DNA from: Chryseobacterium ureilyticum
GTDB lineage: Bacteria; Bacteroidota; Bacteroidia; Flavobacteriales; Weeksellaceae
Reading direction: 5' to 3'
NCBI RefSeq assembly: GCF_900156735.1
Contig: NZ_FTOL01000008.1
Span: forward strand, 179,554-243,553
Length of the DNA: 64,000 bases
Shown: positions 8,289-17,499 of the stretch, piece after piece
Position numbering within the stretch: the stretch's first letter is position 1
Layout of the letters: each line of letters begins with the position of its first letter
Translations under genes and position numbers: made by a program
Notes under the pieces: model-generated
The model's database searches: none
What the model saw: only the letters and a program-made list of their open reading frames with translations
Told to the model about the DNA's origin: nothing

Positions 8289-11200
8289 TAATACCCCTCT
8301 TGGTAAATGAATGCCTTTTGTTCGCACAATACTTTCCGAAACCTTTGGTGTTTCTTGCTGTTTTTCAGTTTGTTCTTCGGGTTCGTCGTGTGTTTTGGGC
8401 TTGATAGATAACTGTATTTTCCGCTCAACAGAAGCCAGCTCGGTTTTAAGTTCGTTCAATCGGTTCTCTTTACTCCACGTACCGTTCAACACTTCATGAA
8501 GAACAGGTAAATCCTTTTTAATTTCGGCTATTCTCTTTTGTTCCTGTTCAATGTAGGAAGGTAGTTTTTCCAGTGCATTAAGGAAATTCATAGATGCCAG
8601 CTTCTCATCTTTGGCAAGGATACCGTTGTTGTAGGTATATTTGATATTTCCCTCGCCCTGTATCAAAAATCGGTTTACCCGAATATCCGCACCGTCCTTT
8701 TGCGACATTTCCGTTTTTACCAAAAGCTGAAAACCGTAGAGGCTTCCGATTTCCTCATAATCCCCCCCTGTACGGGATTTGTCCGCAAGCTGATTGAGCT
8801 TTGTACCGATTTGTTTTGTATCCGCATTTGGCGACAAGCCGTCCAGCTTAATAAGGTTAGCAACAGTACCATCCGACAGTTTTTGAATACGCCCTTGCAG
8901 GTTATTCCAGTCAAGGCTCATACGGTCAAATCGGGATTGGGTTCTGTCGAGTTCTGCCGTATAGTCTTCCAATTTATATTTGGCACTCGATTTTGAACGG
9001 TTGAACGATTGCCTTTCGCTTTCCAGTCCGGCAATCTGTTTTTCTATTTTAGCTTTGTCCAACAGGTCGGTATTGCCCATAAGAATAGCCACGTATTCTG
9101 AGAAGTTCATGCCCGATTTTTCGTCCATACTGCCCTCGTCAATCGTCCGTTTGCCGAGATTATTGGATTTTAACTGGTCGATAAATAGCTGTTTGTTGTA
9201 CAGCAGGTTGAACTTGTAACTGTCCAACGATTTTTCTACTGCATAAATAATGACATCCACTTTATTGTTGTTAAAATGTTTGGCTATTTCATTGCCTTTT
9301 CGGATAGCCCGACCATCCCTTTGGGCAAGGTCGGACGGTCGCCAAGGCGTATCCAGATGATGTACGGCAACGGCTCTTTTCTGTGCATTGACACCTGTAC
9401 CGAGCATACTCGTAGAACCGAACAACACACGGATTTTACCGCTGTTCATTCCTTGTATAAGTTCTTTGCGTTGCTTGTCATTTTTCGCTTCCTGTATAAA
9501 GCGGATTTCGTGTGCAGGTATGCCGTGGTCTTCCGCCAACTTGCGTTTGATTTCGGAGTAGATATTCCATTGGTTCGGTTTGTATGTTCCCAAATCCGAA
9601 AACACGAATTGCGTTCCTTTCTGTGCATTGAATTTGTGGTAATACTTAGCGATATTATTCGCACAATGCGTAGCCTTGTTGTCGGGGTGGTCTTGGTAAT
9701 GAGGGCTTACCATCCGCATATCCAAAGACATCTTACGGGCGTAATCCGTAGCGATGAGCATTTTTGCTTTTTCCTCTTTTTTAGATAAAGGTTCTCTGCC
9801 CAATAATTCGCCTTTGCCTGTTTTGGCAAACTCCATCAGCTTTTCGATAAATTGCTCCTGGTCTGGCGTAGGCGGTATGTTATAAAACACCTCGTTCTTT
9901 TCTGGGCGGTCAATACCAATCATTTCCGCAGTACGGTAATCCGTGATTTCGGAATAGAATTGAGCCAGTTCCGGTACTTTGATAAAGTATCGGAAACGCT
10001 CTTTTGCCACGATATTATTAGCTACCGAAAATTCATAATCGGTCGTTTTCTTTGCATAAATCGCTGCCCACGCATCAAAGGAGTTAATACCCTGTTTTGC
10101 CAATGCTCTTGGTCGCAGGTATTTAAAGAGCAGGTACAGTTCGGTAAGCGAATTGCTTATGGTAGTTCCCGACAGGAAAGTTGCCCCCATATCCGCATCA
10201 ATACGCTCCTGTATGGTACGGATAGCAAACAGCAGGTTCAGTGCCTTTTGGCTTCCCTGTTGATTGCCCAATCCCGCAACCCTCGAATGCCTTGTGTTGA
10301 ACATCAGGTTTTTGAATTGGTGGCTTTCGTCTACAAACAAATGGTCTATACCCATCATTTTGAAATCTACAATGTCATCTTTGCGGTTTTCAATATCGTG
10401 TTGCAGCGTTTTGAGCTTTACTTCGAGGTTTTCCTTTTGTTTTTCCGCTCCGGCAAGCATACCTCTGGTTACTTCATCTCCTTGACTACGCAAAACATCA
10501 AGATTTTCTTCTACGCTGTCTAATTCGATTTGCAGGATTTCCTTTTGTATTTCGGGTGATTGCGGTATCATCCCGAATTGGTCGTGTGTGAGTATCACAC
10601 AATCCCACTCGTTGTTTTTAATATCACCGAAAATCCGCAGACGTTTTTCGGGCGTAAAGTCATCAATGCCCGGATAGAGGATTTTGGCGTGGGGATAAGC
10701 GGTGCGGTAGGCTTCGGCAATTTCGGGTACATTGGCTTTCAGTCCGATAATCATCGGTTTGTGTGCCAAGCCCAAACGCTTCATTTCCTGTGCTCCCGTA
10801 CACATTATCAACGTCTTTCCTGCACCTACTTCGTGGTCGCAGATAGCACCGTTGTTGAGCTTTATCATCCAGACCGCATCCTTTTGGCTCGAATACAGGT
10901 CGTCAATCTCCAATCCCTTTCGGTCTAATCCCGGAAACTCCTGATGTGAGCCGTCGTAGTTCGGGCGGACAAAACAGTTAAAGGTGTCGTTGTATTGGTC
11001 GGTCAGCCTTTTTTTGAACACATCGTTTTGGGCGTGAAGCCAATCGGTAAAGGCAGTTCGGATTTCGTCAATCCTGGTATTCGCCATTTGTATGGCTTCC
11101 ATATCCCTTACCTTAACATCTTTGCCATCTACCTGTACTGTTTTAGAAATATCGGGCGTGGTATTGATGAGGGCGTGTTTGAGCAGGGCAATTCCGTCAT

Positions 11201-13730
11201 ACGTCCGGCTTTTGGCTTTGACCGCATATTTATCCCAAATGTGTACGTTCTTTTGCTTACAGGTTACGGAGAAATCGTCGGCACTATCGGAGTAATGGAT
11301 ACGGACTTCTGTATCGAAAAGGTGCGATGCAAACCGGGCATAAATGCCTGCGGGTATCCAGCGTTCGCCGAGATTAAAATCGAGTTCCTCAAATTCGATA
11401 CGTCTTGGTCTTGCTTCCTCTAATACGGTAAGGCTTTCTTTGGCTTGGGCATCATCGGGATTGTTTTCGAGGTGGGCTCTGACCTCTTGTGCTTTCTCCA
11501 CAACGTTGCCCGCAACCCAACGTTCAGCAATTTCATATTCCTTTTCGAGCGGATTGTAATAAATACGACCGTGCAGGGCTTCCCTCAAAGCATCAGCAGG
11601 CATATTGCTGATTTCGGACATATAGCCCAGATCCACGCTCCCGTATTTGTTCAGCGAAGCGGATAACGCTTCTTCGGGATTGTCGGTTGTTATGGTTACA
11701 GTTGAGAAACTTACAGGACGACTGAAAATATCCGATTTATGAATAATACCGCCTTTTACACGCTCCAAATAAGGTATTTCCTTTCCGGCACTATCTGTTT
11801 TTATCAACTTGATGTTATCGGCATTGTTAAGGTTCCCGTACCGCTTCACAAAGGCATCGTAAAGACGGTTAAGAGTTTCCCTTTCTTTTTTATGCTCGAT
11901 CTGTTGTTCTGCTTCTTTGGTGTATAGCAGTTGATAAACATCACGCACCCCGATATACGCTTCGGCTCTTGCTTTCTGTAAAGGCGGCAATTGCAAGGGG
12001 TGGAAAACAGCCGTACCGTCTTTTGCCTCTACTTCTTGCAGATGACCCACCCAGCCATTATCCACGACAAGGCAGTCGTTTCGGTGGAATGCTTGCAGTT
12101 CGCCACTGTACGGAGCAGGTTCGGGGATGGTGTTGATTGCTATGTCGGGATCGGCTGGCTTATCAGCGTGGCCATTCCCGCCAACTTGTGAAAACAAGTC
12201 GCCGATTATTTCCTGTCCGGTGTTGTTCGGTCGAGTGTTTCTCTTTACTGTACCGTTTGAAGCAGGAGGCGTGTAAGATTGTTGCATTGTACCGCTGAAC
12301 AGGTCGGTTTGCCGACCCATAGGAGCACGCCTGCTTTTTACTGTCTTTCTTTTACTCTGGGTAGTTTTCTTTGGTGGAGCAAGAACCGCTACGGGTTCCC
12401 CTGCATTCTCAAACAAATCGAAAATGCTCAGTTGCTTTAATTCCTGTGGACTTTCCTGAACGGTTGCAGGTGGAATATTTCGTTGTTTAGGTGGTTCCGT
12501 CTGAACTGTTAAAGGTTCGGCAACCGGAGGTGCGACTGTCGGGGTAATTGGTATTGGTGTGATGGGGTCATCGTTCCGTTTGCCTTTGTATAAACCTAAA
12601 TCCAAATATTTTCCAAAATCATCGGAAAGCATTTGATTGAGGTCTTTTGCTATGCCCTCAATACCCCCTTTGTGAGTATAGATGAGAGCAGGTTGTCCGT
12701 AAGGATCGGTGTCTATTTTTTTGTCGGTATGAACCACCCTGTCGAGATCTCCCAATAATACGTTAGTTGAGAAGTTTTCCGCTGTTATGTATGTGCCGCA
12801 GAACTTATTTTCTCTCCAGGAATTTTTTTGTTTTTGTATATCTTTTTGTAATATGATTAAATCACTTCCAACCTCTGTACCTGCATAATCCGTAAACAGG
12901 TTATTCGGCAATCGAATAGCCGAAACCAGATTGTTGTTTTCCATTAACGCCCTGCGTATTGGCTCATTCTTTGGACTGTTCAGAATACCCTGAGAAGTAA
13001 TAAACACCTGTAAACCGCCCTCACGAAGCATGTCATTTCCTTTTAAGAAGAAATAATTGTGGATGCTGCGGGCAGCCTGTACTTTTGCGGGGTCTTTGCT
13101 TCGGGAAAACGACAGATCAAATACCGAAGTATCCCCAAAAGGGATATTGCTTGCAATTACAGCATACGAGCCTTGCTCTTTTTCAGGTATCTCTTCAAAT
13201 CCGCTAATGCGGATAGTGCTTTCAGGATAAAGGTGCTTTAATATTTTGCCTGTGAGCAAATCCTTTTCATAAGCAGTAACTTTAGCCTCCCGGTTCTCTG
13301 CAAATGATTGTATAAAGGAGCCGATACCTGCGGAGGGTTCGAGGAATGTATCAATATTAAGACCGCTATTCCTCAATGTCGAAGCAATCGTATCTATGAC
13401 CTGTGGTGGTGTATAAAAAGCAGTCAGTACCGAGCTTTTCATACTATCTACATACCGACGGTATTGCTTATCGTCTTCGGAATTTTCTTTGAGCAGTTTA
13501 TGGAGTTCCTGTGTTATCGGAAAAAGATCATGTTCGGTTTTTCGCCAATGATTGATGTCTATTTCATTCGCTATGGGATTCAACACGAATTTAAGACCGC
13601 CAAATCCGCTGTAACGCTTCATTAGCAGTCTTTCCTCTGCGGTGGCTTGTCGTCTTTCCTTTTCTAATGTAAAAGCAATCCGCAGGGCTTCGATGTTGTG
13701 CTGGAGGTGTTGCCTTTTACTGAAGCCCAT
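8286..13730 (-). CDS. ICE methylase-helicase fusion protein (N6-methylase plus SNF2-like helicase)
   Basis: This 1,814-residue protein is typical of Bacteroidetes conjugative elements. The N-terminal methylase-like part shows EPSAGIGSF near residue 129 (motif I, SAM binding) and ASNIPFGD near 192, a variant of the NPPY catalytic motif. A proline-rich low-complexity linker spans about 390-500. The superfamily 2 helicase part has Walker A HEVGAGKT near 963, the DESH box near 1131, SGTT near 1185 and motif VI QRDGRAIRKG near 1468. A charged coiled coil and a short tail follow. It presumably modifies or unwinds element DNA, but its role is not established. It overlaps the DUF1896 gene by 14 bp. 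Confidence 0.9.
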   Translation of the reverse strand: MGFSKRQHLQHNIEALRIAFTLEKERRQATAEERLLMKRYSGFGGLKFVLNPIANEIDINHWRKTEHDLFPITQELHKLLKENSEDDKQYRRYVDSMKSSVLTAFYTPPQVIDTIASTLRNSGLNIDTFLEPSAGIGSFIQSFAENREAKVTAYEKDLLTGKILKHLYPESTIRISGFEEIPEKEQGSYAVIASNIPFGDTSVFDLSFSRSKDPAKVQAARSIHNYFFLKGNDMLREGGLQVFITSQGILNSPKNEPIRRALMENNNLVSAIRLPNNLFTDYAGTEVGSDLIILQKDIQKQKNSWRENKFCGTYITAENFSTNVLLGDLDRVVHTDKKIDTDPYGQPALIYTHKGGIEGIAKDLNQMLSDDFGKYLDLGLYKGKRNDDPITPIPITPTVAPPVAEPLTVQTEPPKQRNIPPATVQESPQELKQLSIFDLFENAGEPVAVLAPPKKTTQSKRKTVKSRRAPMGRQTDLFSGTMQQSYTPPASNGTVKRNTRPNNTGQEIIGDLFSQVGGNGHADKPADPDIAINTIPEPAPYSGELQAFHRNDCLVVDNGWVGHLQEVEAKDGTAVFHPLQLPPLQKARAEAYIGVRDVYQLLYTKEAEQQIEHKKERETLNRLYDAFVKRYGNLNNADNIKLIKTDSAGKEIPYLERVKGGIIHKSDIFSRPVSFSTVTITTDNPEEALSASLNKYGSVDLGYMSEISNMPADALREALHGRIYYNPLEKEYEIAERWVAGNVVEKAQEVRAHLENNPDDAQAKESLTVLEEARPRRIEFEELDFNLGERWIPAGIYARFASHLFDTEVRIHYSDSADDFSVTCKQKNVHIWDKYAVKAKSRTYDGIALLKHALINTTPDISKTVQVDGKDVKVRDMEAIQMANTRIDEIRTAFTDWLHAQNDVFKKRLTDQYNDTFNCFVRPNYDGSHQEFPGLDRKGLEIDDLYSSQKDAVWMIKLNNGAICDHEVGAGKTLIMCTGAQEMKRLGLAHKPMIIGLKANVPEIAEAYRTAYPHAKILYPGIDDFTPEKRLRIFGDIKNNEWDCVILTHDQFGMIPQSPEIQKEILQIELDSVEENLDVLRSQGDEVTRGMLAGAEKQKENLEVKLKTLQHDIENRKDDIVDFKMMGIDHLFVDESHQFKNLMFNTRHSRVAGLGNQQGSQKALNLLFAIRTIQERIDADMGATFLSGTTISNSLTELYLLFKYLRPRALAKQGINSFDAWAAIYAKKTTDYEFSVANNIVAKERFRYFIKVPELAQFYSEITDYRTAEMIGIDRPEKNEVFYNIPPTPDQEQFIEKLMEFAKTGKGELLGREPLSKKEEKAKMLIATDYARKMSLDMRMVSPHYQDHPDNKATHCANNIAKYYHKFNAQKGTQFVFSDLGTYKPNQWNIYSEIKRKLAEDHGIPAHEIRFIQEAKNDKQRKELIQGMNSGKIRVLFGSTSMLGTGVNAQKRAVAVHHLDTPWRPSDLAQRDGRAIRKGNEIAKHFNNNKVDVIIYAVEKSLDSYKFNLLYNKQLFIDQLKSNNLGKRTIDEGSMDEKSGMNFSEYVAILMGNTDLLDKAKIEKQIAGLESERQSFNRSKSSAKYKLEDYTAELDRTQSRFDRMSLDWNNLQGRIQKLSDGTVANLIKLDGLSPNADTKQIGTKLNQLADKSRTGGDYEEIGSLYGFQLLVKTEMSQKDGADIRVNRFLIQGEGNIKYTYNNGILAKDEKLASMNFLNALEKLPSYIEQEQKRIAEIKKDLPVLHEVLNGTWSKENRLNELKTELASVERKIQLSIKPKTHDEPEEQTEKQQETPKVSESIVRTKGIHLPRGVL

Positions 13731-14154
13731 TTTCCTCTATCCATATTGCGATAGTTCCCGTCAGTTCGGTATAGAGGACATCAAACTCATAACCGTAAGC
13801 GAAATCATCTGTCAGTTTATATTTGGCAAAAACAGGCTCACAGACGGGAAACATTTTGAAGGCGAACGGTCGCAGTTCCTCGTCTGCCATAAGGGTATCA
13901 AACTCATTGCAGACCACTTGAAAAATGGTATCGAATTTGGAGAAATGCAGGTTTTCAAACAGAATGTAATTGGCTATCTCATTGCATTGGTCGATAGCGT
14001 TGCCGGAGCGGAACGCTCCCTCATAAGCATTCGCTGCCCACGAGGAACGCTGGTCGATAAATTTTTGATCGTTGGCTTTTTCGGGAAAGCTCGAATTAAG
14101 ATGCTCTTGCAGTCGTAAACGGAAATACGACAAGTCTTTTTGCTGTGTACTCAT
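13717..14154 (-). CDS. DUF1896 family protein
   Basis: The 145-residue acidic product matches DUF1896, a small family found almost only in Bacteroidetes conjugative elements next to the giant methylase-helicase. The start segment reads LSYFRLRLQEHLNSSFP, and a conserved middle reads RSGNAIDQCNEIANYILFE. The 3' end overlaps the helicase gene by 14 bp, so the two are co-transcribed and possibly work together. No catalytic motif is visible. A shared upstream motif lies about 90-100 bp before the start. Confidence 0.8.
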   Translation of the reverse strand: MSTQQKDLSYFRLRLQEHLNSSFPEKANDQKFIDQRSSWAANAYEGAFRSGNAIDQCNEIANYILFENLHFSKFDTIFQVVCNEFDTLMADEELRPFAFKMFPVCEPVFAKYKLTDDFAYGYEFDVLYTELTGTIAIWIEENGLQ

Positions 14155-14244
14155 AATAATTTTTGTTTAGAAATTTTGCGTAAAGCCTAAAATTAGAGTA
14201 GAGATCAAGAGCCTTTGAAGATGTGGCAGGGTTTGGCTTTGAGA

Positions 14245-14257
14245 GGCAGGATTTGTC
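14245..14257 (-). promoter_or_regulatory. Repeated ICE upstream motif, copy 1
   Basis: The + strand reads GGCAGGATTTGTC, followed by G. Two near copies lie at 19025-19037 and 19752-19764, each upstream of a minus-strand ICE gene. A GATGTGGCA sequence at 14220-14228 also recurs before copy 2. It is a candidate operator or promoter element, not assigned to a known regulator. Confidence 0.45.
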
Positions 14258-14268
14258 GTAAAACGTAG

Positions 14269-14298
14269 TTGATGTAAGGGCTTAAAAATGTACTTTTG
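14269..14298 (+). promoter_or_regulatory. Bacteroidetes-type promoter for the histone-like gene
   Basis: A TTG at 14269-14271 and TACTTTTG at 14291-14298 are separated by 19 bp. This matches the Bacteroidetes -33/-7 pattern (TTTG, 19-21 bp, TAnnTTTG). The start codon of the small histone-like gene is 30 bp downstream. Confidence 0.7.
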
Positions 14299-14327
14299 TT
14301 TGTTATAAATTTTAATCCATTATCATA

Positions 14328-14504
14328 ATGAATGAACTAATCGAAAAAATCAACGCAAGCATTGAAGCATTCAAAGCTGATGCGGAATTACAGGCAGAAA
14401 AAGGGAACAAAGCCGCAGGAACAAGAGCCCGTAAGGCTTCTCTTGAATTGGAGAAACTTTTAAAAGAGTTTAGAAAAGTTTCGTTGGAAGCATCAAAAAA
14501 CTAA
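14328..14504 (+). CDS. Histone H1-like small DNA-binding protein
   Basis: The 58-residue basic protein begins MNELIEKINASIEAFKADAE and ends in a Lys-rich helix. It includes NKAAGTRARKASLELEKLLK, the pattern of the bacterial histone H1/Hc1-like family common in Bacteroidetes. It should bind DNA nonspecifically and compact it. It is the only plus-strand gene in this part of the ICE, with its own promoter just upstream and a perfect terminator just downstream, so it is an independent unit. Presence on the element suggests a role in silencing or packaging element DNA, which is inference. Confidence 0.75.
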   Translation: MNELIEKINASIEAFKADAELQAEKGNKAAGTRARKASLELEKLLKEFRKVSLEASKN

Positions 14505-14508
14505 AATA

Positions 14509-14534
14509 AAACCCTCTGAAATTTCAGAGGGTTT
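14509..14534. terminator. Perfect 26-bp palindromic terminator
   Basis: The arms AAACCCTCTGAAA and TTTCAGAGGGTTT pair completely and meet in the centre. The site lies between the histone-like gene (+) and the ORF6N gene (-), and can terminate both. Confidence 0.85.
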
Positions 14535-14535
14535 A

Positions 14536-15414
14536 TTATTCGTTCAGAAGTTGAAGCATCCTGCCGACTTCTATATCCATTCTGGAAAAAGCAAACCATT
14601 TTTTGCCCAGGTCTTTTAGCGAAGCTCCAATATGATACAGTTGCGTCTGGTCTATGATCAAAAATCGGTCATGGGCATCGGAGAAAATCTCAATTTCAAT
14701 CGGGGGATATTGGCTGTTGTATCGTTGTAAGTCCAGCCTTAACTGATTGCTGATATTTTTGGTGTAGATTTTTGCTGTTACGTTATCCTTACGTTTGCCC
14801 AACAAGGTCAGCACTGTATCATCTGTGTAATTATCGAGCAGGATAATTGATTTATCGGCACTTCGGATAATGTCTGATACAAAGGTATAGGCATCAAAGA
14901 CCTGTCCATTGTAAAAGATACCTTTTTCGCTATGGAGCTTGTCACTTTCCAAAGCCTTAAAGATTTCTTCAAATTTTTGATCGGCTTCTAATTGCTTTAA
15001 TTCAATATTATCCAAACGATGGAATAAAGAAGCATTGCTAATAAGCATTCTACGCATTTCTACAAATGCTTCCATAATTTCTACACTGACTTTGACAGCA
15101 ACATCAGAACGAAGTATAGCAGAAGCCATTGCAACCCCTTGTTCGGTAAAAACATAGGGCAGGTAACGCCGTCCACCGTAACTCAAACTTGAGGTTCCAA
15201 TTTGGAACCTCAAGTCTTCAACTTCCTTATCGGTCAGTTGAAAACAAAAAGAAGCAGGAAACCGCTCAATATTTCTTTTTACGGCTTTGTTGAGGTTCTT
15301 TGTTTCCACTTGGTATAAAGAAGCGAGATCGCTGTCCAACATCACTTGCTTGTCACGTATGGTATAAATCAGATTTTTGATTTCTTTAGGTACAATAGTC
15401 TGTTTATTTTCCAT
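14536..15414 (-). CDS. ORF6N-domain protein with PLD-like C-terminal segment
   Basis: The N-terminal 120 residues form an ORF6N DNA-binding domain, with IRDKQVMLDSDLASLYQVET, then RFPASFCFQLT and YVFTEQGVAMASAIL. ORF6N domains occur in phage and mobile-element regulators. The C-terminal half contains HDRFLIID, an HxK/R-x4-D-like half-site, followed by YHIGASLKDLGKKWFAF, as in single-motif phospholipase D-like proteins. The ATG at 15414 is preferred over an upstream start at 15462 because homology begins there. The gene's 5' end overlaps the 3' end of topB by 11 bp. Confidence 0.75.
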   Translation of the reverse strand: MENKQTIVPKEIKNLIYTIRDKQVMLDSDLASLYQVETKNLNKAVKRNIERFPASFCFQLTDKEVEDLRFQIGTSSLSYGGRRYLPYVFTEQGVAMASAILRSDVAVKVSVEIMEAFVEMRRMLISNASLFHRLDNIELKQLEADQKFEEIFKALESDKLHSEKGIFYNGQVFDAYTFVSDIIRSADKSIILLDNYTDDTVLTLLGKRKDNVTAKIYTKNISNQLRLDLQRYNSQYPPIEIEIFSDAHDRFLIIDQTQLYHIGASLKDLGKKWFAFSRMDIEVGRMLQLLNE

Positions 15415-17497
15415 TTCGTTTATTGCTTTTCTTGTTCTCAAACTCAAACGAACTCTCGGCATTTTCTTTTAGCACGATGTAAGCATCGAATTTCTTTCCG
15501 GCTTTGCTTTTCATTCCTTTGATTAACGAGGTTTTGCCTTTATTGACAAGGCTCGTTATATCATCTATCCCGATTTGCACTCCACATACATTGCGGAACT
15601 GCACCCAGCTACAATTTTCGTCAGGACATTTGACAATCTTGTCACGGATAATGAGTTGCCGGGTTTTACATTTCGGGCAGGCAAGTTGGGGTAGGTTCCC
15701 GTTGGCAATGGAGGTTTGTAACAATTCATCCGTGATGGATTTGGCATAAGTTTCCATCTCCCTCTGAAATACCCTTGCATCTACTTCGTTGTTTTCAATT
15801 TTCTGTAATGCTAATTCCCATTCGGCAGTCATCGCTACATCTGCAATTTTACGGTCTTTGACCAATTCATAAACCTGTAATCCTTTTTCGGTCGGGATTA
15901 AAGATTTCTTTTCCCTTTGGATATAATTGCGGGTAAACAAGGTTTCGATTATTGCGGCTCTTGTCGCAGGCGTACCGATGCCGATATTTTGCAGGGCTTT
16001 CCGTTCTTCTTCATTTTCTATTTCCTTACCAGCGGTTTCCATAGCTGACAAAAGTCCGGCTTCGGTATAAAGCACAGGTGGTTTGGTTTTCTTCTCCAAA
16101 ACGGAGGCTTCTTTTATTTTTAGTTCATCGCCCTTTTTAAGTTCGGGCAAATCCTGTATCGGTTCGGTGTCTTCATCCATAAAATTGCCTTTTATGGAAC
16201 GCCAACCTGCATCCAGGATCTTACATCCTTTCAGCGTAAAATCATAGTGTGAAACTTCCAATGCTATATCGGTTATCTCTTTGACACAGGCTTGCGAAAT
16301 GGCTTCGAGCAAGCGAAAGGCAATCATGTTATAGACTTTTGTTTCGTCTGCGTTGAGTGCGGACGGGATTTTATCAGTAATCAACAATCCATGATGGTCA
16401 GTAACACGGAGATCATTTACAATCCGTTTATTGAAACGACCCCATTTCATTTTGGCTATGGCTTGTTTAAAATTTTCGTTGTCCTGCAAGGCTCTTACGA
16501 GATTGGGAATCTCACTCCACATATCTTCAGGGATGTATTTGCTTCCTGTACGTGGGTAGGTGATGAATTTCTTTTCATAAAGGCTTTGAGCGATGTTCAG
16601 GGTTTGTTCGGCAGACAGGTTCAGCTTTTTGTTTGCTTCCTTTTGCAAGCCTGTAAGGTCAAAAAGCAAAGGTGGTTGCTCCGTTGCGTTTTTGCTTTCC
16701 ACAGCTACAACCGTAGCAGTGCCGTGTCTTCCGATTAACCGCAATGTATCATTTGCGAGCTTTTGGTCTTCCCATTTGGTTTTAGAAATGCTTTTAAAAT
16801 CTATATCCTCTTTTCGGTGCAACAACTGTATTTGCCAATATTTCTTTACCGTAAAATTCTTGTTTTCCAAATAGCGTTTACAAATTAACGCCAATGTAGG
16901 TGTCTGCACTCTGCCGAGTGAATAAATGCCGTTGCCTGCGGCTATGCTCAATGCTTGTGTGGCATTGATACCTACCAACCAATCGGCACGGCTTCTGCCT
17001 TGTGCTGCCTGATACAATCCGTCAAATTCTTTTCCGTCTTTCAGTTTCTCAAAGCCTTGTTTGATGGCTCTTTCGGTAAGCGAGCTTATCCACAGCCGTT
17101 CAAAGGGTTTACGGCATTTCAGGTGTTCATAAATGTATCTAAAAATAAGTTCGCCCTCACGCCCTGCATCGGTCGCAACGACAATGCTATCACTACGTTG
17201 AAAAAGTTGTTCGATAACTTTTAGTTGTTTCAATGCTCCTGTATCGGCTGTATAGCCTTTGTTCTTTTTGACTTTTCGGACAGTCAAAATAAACGGATTG
17301 GGGAGTATCGGCAATGATGCCTGATCAAACCCCGAAATTCCGTAATCTTCGGGCATTCCCAATCCGACCAAATGTCCGAATGCCCACGTAACAAAATAGC
17401 CATTCCCTATAAGGTAGCCGTCCTTTTTTTCGGATGCTCCCAACAGGCTGGCTATTTCTTTTGCTACGCTTGGTTTTTCTGCTATAACTGTTTTCAT
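15404..17497 (-). CDS. topB: DNA topoisomerase III (type IA)
   Basis: The 697-residue enzyme shows an N-terminal TOPRIM domain (VIAEKPSVAKEIA, then ATDAGREGELIFRYIY). The catalytic tyrosine motif FITYPRTGS lies near residue 313, and a C-terminal zinc-ribbon-like part has CPKCKTRQ and CPDENCSW. It relaxes or decatenates single-stranded regions of DNA. Copies on Bacteroidetes ICEs are thought to assist element replication or transfer. It starts 2 bp after the DUF3945 gene ends, so the two are co-transcribed, and it overlaps the ORF6N gene downstream. Confidence 0.95.
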   Translation of the reverse strand: MKTVIAEKPSVAKEIASLLGASEKKDGYLIGNGYFVTWAFGHLVGLGMPEDYGISGFDQASLPILPNPFILTVRKVKKNKGYTADTGALKQLKVIEQLFQRSDSIVVATDAGREGELIFRYIYEHLKCRKPFERLWISSLTERAIKQGFEKLKDGKEFDGLYQAAQGRSRADWLVGINATQALSIAAGNGIYSLGRVQTPTLALICKRYLENKNFTVKKYWQIQLLHRKEDIDFKSISKTKWEDQKLANDTLRLIGRHGTATVVAVESKNATEQPPLLFDLTGLQKEANKKLNLSAEQTLNIAQSLYEKKFITYPRTGSKYIPEDMWSEIPNLVRALQDNENFKQAIAKMKWGRFNKRIVNDLRVTDHHGLLITDKIPSALNADETKVYNMIAFRLLEAISQACVKEITDIALEVSHYDFTLKGCKILDAGWRSIKGNFMDEDTEPIQDLPELKKGDELKIKEASVLEKKTKPPVLYTEAGLLSAMETAGKEIENEEERKALQNIGIGTPATRAAIIETLFTRNYIQREKKSLIPTEKGLQVYELVKDRKIADVAMTAEWELALQKIENNEVDARVFQREMETYAKSITDELLQTSIANGNLPQLACPKCKTRQLIIRDKIVKCPDENCSWVQFRNVCGVQIGIDDITSLVNKGKTSLIKGMKSKAGKKFDAYIVLKENAESSFEFENKKSNKRNGK

Positions 17498-17499
17498 AA

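Noticed and set aside
8311..13625. Many plus-strand open frames opposite the methylase-helicase gene, the longest around 9276-9788 and 9852-10523
   Set aside because: They are antisense to a clearly conserved 1,814-residue protein with correct motifs, have implausible compositions and no promoter or homology-like features.
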